This document shows, one piece after another, positions 17,726 through 26,255 of a stretch of DNA of 64,000 nucleotides. The stretch spans positions 23,918 through 87,917 of the forward strand of contig JANOTP010000062.1 in the NCBI GenBank assembly GCA_031416415.1. The letters run 5' to 3'. The DNA comes from JANYCO01 sp031416415. GTDB taxonomy: Bacteria; Bacteroidota; Bacteroidia; Cytophagales; Cytophagaceae. Both the position numbers and the translations under genes were made by a program. Position 1 is the first letter of the stretch. Every line of letters begins with the position of its first letter. The notes beneath the pieces were generated by a model that was given only the letters and a program-made list of their open reading frames with translations, was not told where the DNA came from and did not search any database.

Positions 17726-20700
17726 AATTTCTATGTTTAACAACAATTCGAATTCGTCCATTTCAACTGTCTTACCATTTTGAATAGTGTCTTCTAGTTT
17801 CAAACTTAATGCTTGCGTTTCGTTGCAAATATATTCATTGTTTGCAGTAAGCGCAGCATCAATAAGTTCGTTTTTTTTCTGAACGGTAATTTTTATTTTA
17901 TCCATCACATCCAGTCCCATATCTTTCCTAAGATTCTGTACTCGATTGACCATTTCACGGGCTATACCTTCTTTCTTAAGCTCATCGTTGATTGTAATAT
18001 CGAGTGCTACAGTTACTCCTCCCTCGCTAGCCACTAACCAGCCCGGAATGTCTTCGGATAAAATTTCAACATCTTCAAGTGTAATGTTTGCATCTGTTCC
18101 ATCCGCCAATTTAATAGCATACGTTTTATCCTTTTCTATTTTACGAATATCATCTTTTGTAAAGGCAGATATAACAGCACCTACTTCTTTTAATTTTGCA
18201 CCAAACTCCTTTCCAAGTTTTTTAAAATTAGGTTTGATTTTTTTTACTAATACATCAGAAGTATCGTCAATATATTCTATTTTTTTGATGTTTACCTCAG
18301 AAAGTATAAGGTCCTCTAAAGATTGGATTTGAGCTCTGGTTTTTTCATTTAAAACTGGTATCAATACTCTTAATAAAGGCTGACGCACTTTTATTACATT
18401 CATCTTTCTTATTGAATGTATTAGCGTTGTTATCTTTTGCGCCAAAAACATCTTCTCTTCCAAATCAACATTTATAGCAGACTCCTCGACTTTCGGAAAG
18501 TTAGATAAGTGTATAGAGGCTACTTTTTCTTTACCACTAGTTTTGTTAAGATCAAGAAACAATTGTTCTGAGAAAAACGGCGCTAAGGGAGAAGATAGTT
18601 TAGCTACCACTTCTAGACAAGTATATAACGTTTGATAAGCAGCTATTTTATCTTCGTTGTATTCACCTTTCCAGAATCTTTTTCTATTAAGGCGTACGTA
18701 CCAATTGCTCAAGTCATCGCAGACAAAATCTTCTATGGCACGAGCCGCTTTAGTAGGTTCATAATCATCATAAGCTTCGTCTACAAATTTGACAAGAGAA
18801 TTTAGCTTCGAGATTACCCAACGATCGCTTTCCGTTCTTTTATTTAAAGGCACTTCTACTTCTGCAAAACTAAAATTATCAAGATTCGCATACAAAGCAA
18901 AAAAGTTATAGGTATTGTAAAGCGTACCAAAGAATTTTCGTTGTACTTCAGCTATTCCTTCAAGATTAAATTTAAGATTGTCCCATGGCTGTGCATTACT
19001 GATCATATACCAACGTGTAGCATCAGGGCCATATTTATCTATTGTCTCAAATGGGTTTATAACATTCCCTTTTCTTTTCGACATTTTTTCTCCAACCTTA
19101 TCCAAAACAAGGCCAGTAGAAACTACATTTTTAAAGGCAATTTTATCAAACAACATTCCAGCAATGGCGTGCAGTGTAAAAAACCACCCTCTAGTCTGAT
19201 CAACTCCTTCAGAAATAAAATCTGCAGGAAATGATTTTTCAAAAATATCTTTGTTTTCAAACGGGTAATGCCACTGTGCATAAGGCATAGCACCCGAATC
19301 AAACCAAACGTCTATTAAGTCTGTTTCACGAAACATTGCTTTCCCCAAATCAGAAACCAACACAATATTGTCTACATAGGGACGGTGCAAATCTGTTAAT
19401 CCTGAGTCTTGAGTCTTGAGTAAAAATTCTTTTACTTCTTTTTCATTCTCACTACTCAATCCTAATGACTCAATACTAGTTAATGTTTTTTTGATTTCTC
19501 CTGAAAGTTCTTCTAACGAACCAATACATTTTTCTTCTGATCCATCCTCTGTTCTCCATATAGGCAGTGGTGTTCCCCAATATCTAGAGCGAGAAAGATT
19601 CCAATCGACAAGATTATCTAACCAATTTCCAAAACGACCACTTCCTGTAGATTCAGGTTTCCAATTGATTGTTTTATTCAATTCTGAAAGTCTTCCTTTT
19701 ACTGCAGTAGTTTTGATAAACCAAGCATCTAGAGGGTAATACAATACCGGCTTATCCGTTCTCCAGCAATGCGGGTAGGTGTGTTCGTATTTCTCTACTT
19801 TAAATGCTTTATTTTCAAGTTTTAATTTAAGTGCAATTCTTTCGTCCACACTCATATATTTATCGAGCTTGGAAACTATTCCTTTGCTAATAAGCGTTTG
19901 CTGCTGCTTAACAAGCTCCTCTGCTTTTTCCGAATCGTTGAGATAATCTTCTTTTACATATTCGCCACCAAGACCAAACACTTCGTCGTTTACTTCTTTC
20001 ACAAAACGTCCACGCCTATCAACTAATGGCATGTCATTATCTGCCTCATCTTTTACCATGATGGCGGGGATCCCTGCTTGCTTAGCAACACGATAATCGT
20101 CTGCACCAAAAGTAGGGGCAATGTGTACGATACCAGTACCATCTTCTGTACTTACAAAATCACCTGAAATTACTCGAAATGCAGGTGTAGAAGGGGTTAC
20201 GTAAGGCATTAATTGTTCGTATTCGATACCAACTAGAGCTTTTCCTTTGTATTCAGAAAGTATTGTCCATGGTATAACTTTGTCTCCATTTTTAAAGGCT
20301 TCAAAGTCTCCGTCTTTACCTTTTTCACTAAAATATTTACCTAGAAGGGCTTTTGCTAAAATTACGTTGACAGGTAAAAAGGTATAGGGGTTAAAAGATT
20401 TTACCAAAACATAATCAATGTTTTCACCAACTGCTAACGCTGAGTTAGAAGGAAGCGTCCAAGGCGTAGTCGTCCAGGCTAAGAAGTATAAATCTCCTTC
20501 CAAACCTTCAACTTTGAATTTTAAATTTTTAACTTTGAATTGCGCCACCACAGTAGTATCTCTAACATCTCTATAAGTGCCAGGCTGATTCAATTCATGC
20601 GAGCTAAGACCAGTTCCTGCCGCAGGAGAATAGGGTTGAATGGTATATCCTTTGTATAAAAGATCTTTTTTGTAAAGTTCCTTCAACAAATACCAACAGG

Positions 20701-21178
20701 TTTCTATATAATTATTTTCAAAAGTGATGTATGGATTTTCCAGATCTACCCAGTAGCCCATTTTCACAGTAAGCTCATCCCATTCTGACTTGAAACGCAT
20801 TACCGTTTCGCGGCATTTTTTATTGTATTCGGCAACGGAAATTTTCTTTCCGATGTCCTCTTTTGTAATTCCTAACTCTTTCTCTACCTGCAATTCTACT
20901 GGCAAACCATGAGTATCCCAACCACCTTTACGTTTTACCTGAAATCCTTTAAGTGTTTTGTAACGACAAAAAATATCTTTTACCGTTCTCGCCATTACGT
21001 GGTGTATACCAGGCGTACCATTGGCAGAAGGCGGACCTTCATAAAATGTAAACGACGGATTCCCTTCACGAGTAGTAATAGACTGATCGAAAATTGTATT
21101 TTTTTCCCAATACTCTAATACAGATTTACCTACACCTGGCAGGTCCAAACCTTTGTATTCCTGATACTTTTTGCTCAC
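17717..21178 (-). CDS. ileS: Isoleucyl-tRNA synthetase
   Basis: This class I synthetase charges tRNA-Ile. The HIGH-like motif is GIHHVMAR (57-64), followed by GGWDTHGLPVE. A CP1 editing domain spans about 190-450 (WTTTPWTLPSN, GTGIVHIAP). The KMSKS motif KMSKRKG is near 695. The anticodon-binding and C-terminal domains are complete. At 1153 residues it is the long, eukaryote-like form usual in Bacteroidota. Residues about 567-592 (IESLGLSSENEKEVKEF and following) come from a TTGAGTC-rich DNA element that also occurs after the gene. An exact -7 box is at 21201-21208. It is probably cotranscribed with lspA. Confidence 0.97.
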   Translation of the reverse strand: MSKKYQEYKGLDLPGVGKSVLEYWEKNTIFDQSITTREGNPSFTFYEGPPSANGTPGIHHVMARTVKDIFCRYKTLKGFQVKRKGGWDTHGLPVELQVEKELGITKEDIGKKISVAEYNKKCRETVMRFKSEWDELTVKMGYWVDLENPYITFENNYIETCWYLLKELYKKDLLYKGYTIQPYSPAAGTGLSSHELNQPGTYRDVRDTTVVAQFKVKNLKFKVEGLEGDLYFLAWTTTPWTLPSNSALAVGENIDYVLVKSFNPYTFLPVNVILAKALLGKYFSEKGKDGDFEAFKNGDKVIPWTILSEYKGKALVGIEYEQLMPYVTPSTPAFRVISGDFVSTEDGTGIVHIAPTFGADDYRVAKQAGIPAIMVKDEADNDMPLVDRRGRFVKEVNDEVFGLGGEYVKEDYLNDSEKAEELVKQQQTLISKGIVSKLDKYMSVDERIALKLKLENKAFKVEKYEHTYPHCWRTDKPVLYYPLDAWFIKTTAVKGRLSELNKTINWKPESTGSGRFGNWLDNLVDWNLSRSRYWGTPLPIWRTEDGSEEKCIGSLEELSGEIKKTLTSIESLGLSSENEKEVKEFLLKTQDSGLTDLHRPYVDNIVLVSDLGKAMFRETDLIDVWFDSGAMPYAQWHYPFENKDIFEKSFPADFISEGVDQTRGWFFTLHAIAGMLFDKIAFKNVVSTGLVLDKVGEKMSKRKGNVINPFETIDKYGPDATRWYMISNAQPWDNLKFNLEGIAEVQRKFFGTLYNTYNFFALYANLDNFSFAEVEVPLNKRTESDRWVISKLNSLVKFVDEAYDDYEPTKAARAIEDFVCDDLSNWYVRLNRKRFWKGEYNEDKIAAYQTLYTCLEVVAKLSSPLAPFFSEQLFLDLNKTSGKEKVASIHLSNFPKVEESAINVDLEEKMFLAQKITTLIHSIRKMNVIKVRQPLLRVLIPVLNEKTRAQIQSLEDLILSEVNIKKIEYIDDTSDVLVKKIKPNFKKLGKEFGAKLKEVGAVISAFTKDDIRKIEKDKTYAIKLADGTDANITLEDVEILSEDIPGWLVASEGGVTVALDITINDELKKEGIAREMVNRVQNLRKDMGLDVMDKIKITVQKKNELIDAALTANNEYICNETQALSLKLEDTIQNGKTVEMDEFELLLNIEISS
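19402..19480 (-). repeat. TTGAGTC-rich repeat element within ileS coding sequence
   Basis: On the minus strand the segment opens with TATTGAGTCATTAGGATTGAG and closes with ACTCAAGACTCAAGACTCAG, so TTGAGT motifs at one end face ACTCAA motifs at the other. It stays in frame in ileS and resembles the sequence at 17674-17702. Confidence 0.6.
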
Positions 21179-21200
21179 AACAATTCTAAATTAAGAGGTG

Positions 21201-21208
21201 CAAATTTA
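21201..21208 (-). promoter_or_regulatory. -7 element for ileS
   Basis: The minus strand reads TAAATTTG, an exact TAnnTTTG, 22 bases before the ileS ATG. No -33 TTTG was found at standard spacing. Confidence 0.5.
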
Positions 21209-21476
21209 CAATTATTATTGGGAAAAAATAAATGAATTAACTGTTTGAATATTATATAGTTGCCATTATATTACCTCATTGACAAGCTTATCTTAAGAAT
21301 TCCATTCAAACTTAACGGAATGGGCTTCAAATGCTTTATCACGTTAATAAAAGCTGGATAAATAAACTATTTTAATAAAAAAATTATTTTTTCTAATTAA
21401 CTTGTTCTAATATATTAAGGAGTATTTACCTAATCTAATTACACTTTTTACTAAACAAAGATATTTACATTCTATT

Positions 21477-22499
21477 ATGAACTATAAACTTTTAGGAAAA
21501 TCTGGTTTAAAGGTATCTGAGCTATGCTTAGGAACTATGGGCTTTGGTAAAGAGTGGGCTTGGGGAGCCGACAAAGAAACAAGTTTCAAAATACTTGACA
21601 CTTACACGAATGCTGGAGGAAATTTTCTAGATACCGCCAACCGTTACACCGAAGGGACTAGCGAAAAAATAATTGGCGAGTACATTAAAAATAACCGCGA
21701 CCATTATGTAGTGGCTACTAAATATACGTTACACGACAATCAAACAAACGTAAATGCTTCGGGCAATAATCGCAAAAACATGATGCGAAGTGTGGAAGAA
21801 AGTCTTAAAAGATTGGACACAGATTTTATAGATTTATTTTACCTACACATCTGGGACCAACTAACGCCTATAGACGAAGTAATGCGCGGGCTAGACGATT
21901 TAGTAAAACAAGGAAAGGTAAACTATATTGGTATCAGTGACACACCTGCATGGGTGATTAGTCGTGCCAATACAATGGCAGAACTAATGGGCTGGAGCCG
22001 TTTTGTAGCTTTGCAAATCGAATATAGCCTCCTTCAGCGTACACCAGAAAGAGAACTAATTCCTATGGCAAAAGAGTTTGGTTTAACTATAACACCTTGG
22101 GCACCCCTTGCCGGAGGAGCGCTTACAGGAAAATACTTAAAAGGTGACAAAGGGAGACTTACCGAATCAAGTAAACGACTCAATGAGAACAGTACCGCTA
22201 TTGCAAAAGCGGTAGTAGAAATTAGTCAAGAATTGAATGTTCCTGCTGCTCATGTAGCACTTAAATGGACTACCTTACAAGGATTTTCATCTATTCCAAT
22301 TGTAGGTGCAACTAAGATTTCTCAGGTGGAAGAAAACCTAAAAGCATTAGACGTTACACTTACTAATACACATCTAAAAAAATTAGATGAGGTGAGCAAA
22401 ATCGAACTTGGCTTCCCAGGTGATTTCTTTAAAGAAGAAGGTGTAAAAAATGTTACTTATGGTGGGTTTTATGATAAAATTGAGCAACATAACGTTTAA
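21477..22499 (+). CDS. Aldo/keto reductase, 340 aa
   Basis: An NAD(P)H-dependent TIM-barrel oxidoreductase. The catalytic tetrad residues are visible: Asp and Tyr in FLDTANRYTEG, Lys in VVATKYTL and His in LFYLHIWD. GLDDLVKQGKVNYIGISD and the C-terminal cofactor region IPIVGATKISQVEEN fit the AKR family. The substrate cannot be predicted. It is monocistronic and ends 18 bp before a convergent lipoprotein gene. The 298 bp upstream, shared with ileS, holds AT-rich sequence and no further gene. Confidence 0.92.
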   Translation: MNYKLLGKSGLKVSELCLGTMGFGKEWAWGADKETSFKILDTYTNAGGNFLDTANRYTEGTSEKIIGEYIKNNRDHYVVATKYTLHDNQTNVNASGNNRKNMMRSVEESLKRLDTDFIDLFYLHIWDQLTPIDEVMRGLDDLVKQGKVNYIGISDTPAWVISRANTMAELMGWSRFVALQIEYSLLQRTPERELIPMAKEFGLTITPWAPLAGGALTGKYLKGDKGRLTESSKRLNENSTAIAKAVVEISQELNVPAAHVALKWTTLQGFSSIPIVGATKISQVEENLKALDVTLTNTHLKKLDEVSKIELGFPGDFFKEEGVKNVTYGGFYDKIEQHNV

Positions 22500-22517
22500 T
22501 ACTTTCTAACGATCTTC

Positions 22518-22931
22518 TTATTTATCCAGAACGTATTCGGCATCTTTCGGGCAAATATTGCCACCATTGCAGTGGCTATGAACCTTTACTTTATCAGCAT
22601 ATCCAGTAGTAATAACTAGTGTACATTTATAATTATCCCCTGCAAAACGGTAGGTTGGTAGTCCAGTGCCATCTTTTTGCACTTCAATATCAGCACCTCT
22701 TTTATAAAATTGATTGGTTGCAACTCCTTTCATTTGTGCTTCACAGGTCATTTTATAATCTTCAGGATAAAATAAATAACTATACGTTGAATCGCTAATT
22801 TTTTTTAATAATAAAAATTCAGGATAGCCATCCCCATCAGTTTTGTATACTGCATCGTATTGATCTTTCGGCATCTTAGAGCCACCACAAGCTACAAGTA
22901 CCGTTAATAGTAGAAATCCAATTTTTTTCAT
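22518..22931 (-). CDS. Small predicted lipoprotein, 137 aa
   Basis: The start MKKIGFLLLTVLVACGGSK at 22931 gives a lipoprotein signal peptide with lipobox LVAC. A longer in-frame start at 22973 would bury the signal and is rejected. The mature part is a compact beta-rich domain with Cys residues (MTCEAQMKG, NYKCTLVITTGY, HCNGGNICPKD) that could form disulfides. I do not recognise a family. Confidence 0.7.
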   Translation of the reverse strand: MKKIGFLLLTVLVACGGSKMPKDQYDAVYKTDGDGYPEFLLLKKISDSTYSYLFYPEDYKMTCEAQMKGVATNQFYKRGADIEVQKDGTGLPTYRFAGDNYKCTLVITTGYADKVKVHSHCNGGNICPKDAEYVLDK

Positions 22932-23107
22932 TTTGCAAATGTTACCTTTAAAGCTATAAAGTAATATTGGCAAGAAATAATTTATTAAACAAGATGATAA
23001 AACGATTTATGCCTTCAAGAAATAGCTGTTTTAAAATTTATCTCTTGTATTCGTTTAAAATTAAAGCTACTTTTAATTTTAAAAATCTTAACAAATAACG
23101 CTATAAA

Positions 23108-23323
23108 ATGAAAAAACTACTCCCAATAGCTACAGTAATACTATTGCTAGCTACCTCATGCTCTAAAAATAGAGATTGTGTTTGCACCTATAAAGATGTT
23201 ACTGGTGCAACGGTGACGCTCGAAGCCTCTACTATTGAAGGTTCGAAAAGCGCTGCGAAAAAAGCTTGCGAAAAAAATGATGATGAGTGGGCAGACGTCA
23301 ATGGATCTTGCACCTTACAATAA
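23108..23323 (+). CDS. Small cysteine-rich lipoprotein, 71 aa
   Basis: The signal peptide MKKLLPIATVILLLATSCSK has lipobox ATSC. The mature 53 residues carry CVC, a KKACEKNDDEW helix and a final GSCTLQ, a pattern seen in tiny Bacteroidota lipoproteins of unknown function. The next gene, also a lipoprotein, starts 28 bp after its stop, so the two are probably cotranscribed. Confidence 0.7.
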   Translation: MKKLLPIATVILLLATSCSKNRDCVCTYKDVTGATVTLEASTIEGSKSAAKKACEKNDDEWADVNGSCTLQ

Positions 23324-23351
23324 TTGTTTTACTAAATTAAAAAAATCAAAA

Positions 23352-23747
23352 ATGAAAAATCTTTCTATAAAAACTATTGTTTTAGTTATTGCTATGGCTA
23401 CAACAATTATGTCTTGTAAAAAACTTGATGGTCCAGAGCCTGATACTAGACAATTTCTTACTGCTAAATCATGGGACGCAGTATCAGTTCAAGATCCATC
23501 TACTGGCATGATCATGCCAGTAAATTCTGCTAACTGTAATGGACTTGTCTTTCAATTTGCCAATAATGGTATATTTTATGAGGGAAATGGCTGTGATATA
23601 CCAAGTCAAACAGATACATGGGTAATAACAGATAAGACTATCTCTTTTCCAGACGCCAGTCAATATGTTATTACAACAATTGATGCTTCAACTCTGATTG
23701 TAAAATCAGATAGTGATGAGGCTATTTTTACATTTACCAGTAAATAA
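23352..23747 (+). CDS. Lipocalin-like lipoprotein, 131 aa
   Basis: I start at MKNLSIKTIVLVIAMATTIM (23352) because it gives a proper lipoprotein signal with lipobox IMSC at residues 20-23. The longer frame from 23235 overlaps the previous gene. The mature part (FLTAKSWDAVSVQ, FQFANNGIFYEGNGC, DTWVITDKTISFPD, YVITTIDASTLIVKSD) has the strand order of the lipocalin-like stress-domain lipoproteins common in Bacteroidota. Its ligand is unknown. A 23-bp terminator stem begins right after its stop. Confidence 0.75.
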   Translation: MKNLSIKTIVLVIAMATTIMSCKKLDGPEPDTRQFLTAKSWDAVSVQDPSTGMIMPVNSANCNGLVFQFANNGIFYEGNGCDIPSQTDTWVITDKTISFPDASQYVITTIDASTLIVKSDSDEAIFTFTSK

Positions 23748-23800
23748 TTAATGAAATAAAATGGCAATGTAAAATATACATTGCCATTTTATTTCATTAA
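23748..23800. terminator. Perfect 23-bp stem bidirectional terminator
   Basis: The arms 23748-23770 and 23778-23800 are perfectly complementary around loop AAAATAT; the core is ATGGCAATGT/ACATTGCCAT. It sits immediately after the TAA of the plus-strand lipoprotein and before the convergent GGGP synthase gene. Confidence 0.85.
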
Positions 23801-23832
23801 AAGAATTTTTATTTCAAATAGGCTGTTCCATT

Positions 23833-24591
23833 CTACAGTTTATTCACCGCATTTATCTCTTGCACTATAGCAGAAACCTCCGATAATAAATCAACGTTTT
23901 TTTCTATTCCATTACCTACTACAATAACATCAGCTCCTGCCATTAAAATAGTATATGCTTTTTCACTGGTATTGATTCCTCCACCTACTAGTATTGGAAC
24001 CTCAACTGATTTTCGCACCGCTCGAATCATCTCCTTAGAAACCGGGGTTAATGCACCACTGCCTCCGTCAAGATAAATAAGACTTAATCCAAGCATTTCG
24101 CCTGCCATTGCTGTGCATGCTGCTATTGCTGGCTTGTCGTGGGGAAGGGGAGTAGTATTGCTGATATAAGAAGCGGTAGTTTGGCGTCCACTTTCAACTA
24201 GCATATAACCAGTAGAGAGAATTTCTAAACCACTTAATTTCAAAATAGGTGCTGCTATTACATGTTGACCTATTAAAGCATCAGCATTGCGACCAGATAT
24301 AAGCGAAAGGAGAAGTATTGCATCTGCCTCTTTACAGATTTGATTGTTACTACCAGGAAAAATAATTACAGGAATTTTTGACTCTGCTTTAATAATAGTA
24401 ATCACTTTAGAAAGACTGTCGTCCGTAAGTAAGCTCCCTCCTACAAAAAAGTAGTCAATCTTATTTTCTATTCCAAGCCTTACCATCTTTTTACAAGTCG
24501 CCTCATCCAGTTTATCTGGGTCTAATAAAACGGCAAAGGATTTTAGCCCTTTTGATTTTCTTTCCTGTAAGGAATGGTAAATTGGTTTCAT
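23833..24591 (-). CDS. Geranylgeranylglyceryl/heptaprenylglyceryl phosphate synthase family protein
   Basis: This TIM-barrel prenyltransferase joins a polyprenyl diphosphate to sn-glycerol-1-phosphate in archaea and in some bacteria. Diagnostic segments are FAVLLDPDK, YFFVGGSLLTDD, IPVIIFPGSNNQ, SLIYLDGGSGA and the phosphate-binding VGGGINTSE with AGADVIVVGNG. The length of 252 aa is normal. Bacteroidota homologues are known, but the fate of their ether-lipid product is not well understood. No lipid-synthesis genes flank it. Confidence 0.9.
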   Translation of the reverse strand: MKPIYHSLQERKSKGLKSFAVLLDPDKLDEATCKKMVRLGIENKIDYFFVGGSLLTDDSLSKVITIIKAESKIPVIIFPGSNNQICKEADAILLLSLISGRNADALIGQHVIAAPILKLSGLEILSTGYMLVESGRQTTASYISNTTPLPHDKPAIAACTAMAGEMLGLSLIYLDGGSGALTPVSKEMIRAVRKSVEVPILVGGGINTSEKAYTILMAGADVIVVGNGIEKNVDLLSEVSAIVQEINAVNKL

Positions 24592-24663
24592 CTATTAATA
24601 TAAGAATCAAATATAATTAATTATTCCCTTCTTAGGATTTCAATGCTTTAATTAATATTGATT

Positions 24664-25482
24664 TTAACGAAAAGGTAAGCCTGGTATATACTTAGTTACT
24701 TTGTCTGAATTGAGTACAATGTTTAGATTAGCGCCAACTATTGGGTTCACACTGTTTACTTTAGTATATATGTTATTACCAGCAACATCAGAAGTACCAA
24801 TAGGATAATAATATTCCGTCTCTCGCATAGCAAACAAGCCAATATATAGATTTTTGGTTATTCCATAAAAAACATCAGCTCTCATTTTAGTAAAATCAAT
24901 TTTGCGATCTTTATAGATATCAAACTCCAAATTTGAGTTAAGCACAATTTTATAGGACAACATAATCCCAAGGGGTTTTTTAAACACATCAAAATCCTTA
25001 TATAAAGCAACGCCAAGACCAACTTGCAAATCTTTCTTTGTGTCAAAAAATGCATAATTGAAATGATGAATATATTCTAGGGATAATTCTTTTATGAATT
25101 GAACCGAACCAATTTTCCCTCTATGGGTGGCATTTGCTTTTATAGTCGCCATATTCAATTCAGTCTCATAGGCAAATCTATGAGAAAGGGATGCACCTAC
25201 ATACCATTTCCCCCCAGCATTCATTTCCAAGCCAAGTCTATTGTATATTCTGGTACTATTAGTAATTCTGTATCGATACTCCTTATTAAAATTATAATCC
25301 AAACTATAAAATACACAGCTGTTTTCTTTAAAATAGTATTCGCCTTTCAATCCTGTAAGTAAAATTGCATTATTATAGTCTTTAATTATTGGGGCGTCTG
25401 CAGGCTTGTCTTGAGCATTTATTTCGACTAAACGCAACAAGAAAAATAATAGTGTAGCAATTAAAGAGATGTTATTCTTCAT
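24664..25482 (-). CDS. Predicted outer-membrane barrel protein, 272 aa
   Basis: A signal peptide (about 1-23, ending VEINAQ) is followed by alternating amphipathic strands rich in Tyr and Phe (KGEYYFKENSCVFYSLDY, NAGGKWYVGASLSHRFAY, MRADVFYGITKNLYIGLFAM, VGANLNIVLNSD), consistent with a small barrel. It resembles the uncharacterised barrel proteins common in this phylum (DUF6268-like), but I cannot fix the family. Confidence 0.6.
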   Translation of the reverse strand: MKNNISLIATLLFFLLRLVEINAQDKPADAPIIKDYNNAILLTGLKGEYYFKENSCVFYSLDYNFNKEYRYRITNSTRIYNRLGLEMNAGGKWYVGASLSHRFAYETELNMATIKANATHRGKIGSVQFIKELSLEYIHHFNYAFFDTKKDLQVGLGVALYKDFDVFKKPLGIMLSYKIVLNSNLEFDIYKDRKIDFTKMRADVFYGITKNLYIGLFAMRETEYYYPIGTSDVAGNNIYTKVNSVNPIVGANLNIVLNSDKVTKYIPGLPFR

Positions 25483-25530
25483 AATAAACTAAATAAAGCA
25501 ACTTTTTTAGTACGAACAAAGGTATGGACA

Positions 25531-25561
25531 AAAAAAAACACGAGACTAAATGATCTCGTGT
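25531..25561 (-). terminator. Terminator downstream of the histone H1-like gene
   Basis: The perfect 8-bp stem ACACGAGA (25538-25545) / TCTCGTGT (25554-25561) is followed on the minus strand by a T-run (plus-strand As at 25530-25537). Confidence 0.85.
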
Positions 25562-25569
25562 AGTATTTA

Positions 25570-25590
25570 AAGTCGGATTTGAACCGACTT
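25570..25590 (-). other. tRNA T-arm-like hairpin (possible tRNA remnant)
   Basis: On the minus strand GTCGG-TTCAAAT-CCGAC has a five-base-pair stem and a seven-base loop fitting the tRNA TPsiC consensus, and two further pairs extend the stem. No acceptor, anticodon or D arm accompanies it, so it is not a functional tRNA. It lies between the histone-like gene and its terminator. Confidence 0.5.
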
Positions 25591-25602
25591 ATTCTCTCAA
25601 AA

Positions 25603-26004
25603 TTAAGAAAGAAGAGAGCTTACGAACGTAGTCGTAGAATCAGCTGGTTTAGCAGCCGCTTTCTTCTTAACTACTTTTTTTTTAGCTACTGGTTTCTTAG
25701 CAGCTACTTTTTTAGCAGCTACTGGTTTTTTAGCAGCTACTTTTTTCTTAGCTACTGGTTTCTTAGCAGCTACTTTTTTCTTAGCTACTGGTTTTTTAGC
25801 AGCTACTTTTTTCTTAGCTACTGGTTTCTTAGCAGCTACTTTTTTCTTAGCTACTGGTTTCTTAGCAGCTACTTTTTTCTTAGCTACTGGTTTTTTAGCA
25901 GCTACTGGTTTTTTAGCAGCTACTTTTTTCTTAGCTACTACTTTCTTTTTAGCTGCTGGTTTTTTAGCGGCTACTTTTTTGGTCGGCTTTTTTGCTGTTG
26001 CCAT
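25603..26004 (-). CDS. Histone H1-like Lys/Ala/Pro repeat protein, 133 aa
   Basis: About 110 of 133 residues are tandem variants of AAKKPVAKKKV, giving an extremely basic, disordered protein like the H1-type tails of bacterial Hc1/AlgP-like proteins. It should bind DNA and compact or modulate the nucleoid. The end (ADSTTTFVSSLLS) is non-basic. The repeats are visible in the DNA at 25680-25980 as about 30-bp units, so copy number may vary between strains. The start ATG (26002-26004) is preceded by AAAGGAGG with a 5-base spacer, unlike the other genes I inspected here. It has its own terminator. Confidence 0.9.
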   Translation of the reverse strand: MATAKKPTKKVAAKKPAAKKKVVAKKKVAAKKPVAAKKPVAKKKVAAKKPVAKKKVAAKKPVAKKKVAAKKPVAKKKVAAKKPVAKKKVAAKKPVAAKKVAAKKPVAKKKVVKKKAAAKPADSTTTFVSSLLS

Positions 26005-26009
26005 GTGAT

Positions 26010-26017
26010 CCTCCTTT
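26010..26017 (-). promoter_or_regulatory. Strong Shine-Dalgarno of the histone H1-like gene
   Basis: The minus strand reads AAAGGAGGATCACATG: eight bases complementary to the 16S anti-SD core CCUCCUUU, spaced 5 bases from the ATG. Start regions checked elsewhere in the window are A/T-rich without such a site. Confidence 0.85.
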
Positions 26018-26117
26018 TTTTAAATTGTTAAACTAACTTTAATTAATAAACTAAAAGCACTTCAATAATATAGTTTTTTTTTATAAGTTCCAAATATTCC
26101 GATGATTGAATTTTAAT

Positions 26118-26163
26118 CAAGGCCTTATTTTCAACCCCACCAAGTCCTTATTTTCAGCACCCT
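26118..26163. repeat. Imperfect 23-bp tandem direct repeat
   Basis: Two adjacent copies, each containing CCTTATTTTCA, agree at about 18 of 23 positions. They lie about 115 bp upstream of the histone-like start and could be binding sites. Confidence 0.55.
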
Positions 26164-26195
26164 TACACCCAATTTGTATTCCATTTTTTCACAAT

Positions 26196-26255
26196 AAAAA
26201 AACACGACACTCTGTACGCCTTTGTTTTTGGGAAGTACAGAGTGTCGTGTTTTTT
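26196..26255. terminator. 21-bp stem terminator after lysA
   Basis: The arms at 26197-26217 and 26235-26255 are perfectly complementary (core CACGACACTCTGTAC / GTACAGAGTGTCGTG), closed by A-runs and T-runs and a 17-base loop. It ends lysA transcription on the minus strand. Confidence 0.85.

Noticed and set aside
25562..25640. A complete tRNA gene around the T-arm hairpin
   Set aside because: No acceptor pairing, anticodon arm or D arm can be drawn on either side.
25579..26031. A 150-aa plus-strand frame with repeats of SSYFFLSYWF
   Set aside because: It is antisense to the Lys/Ala/Pro repeats of the histone H1-like gene; no promoter or sensible product.
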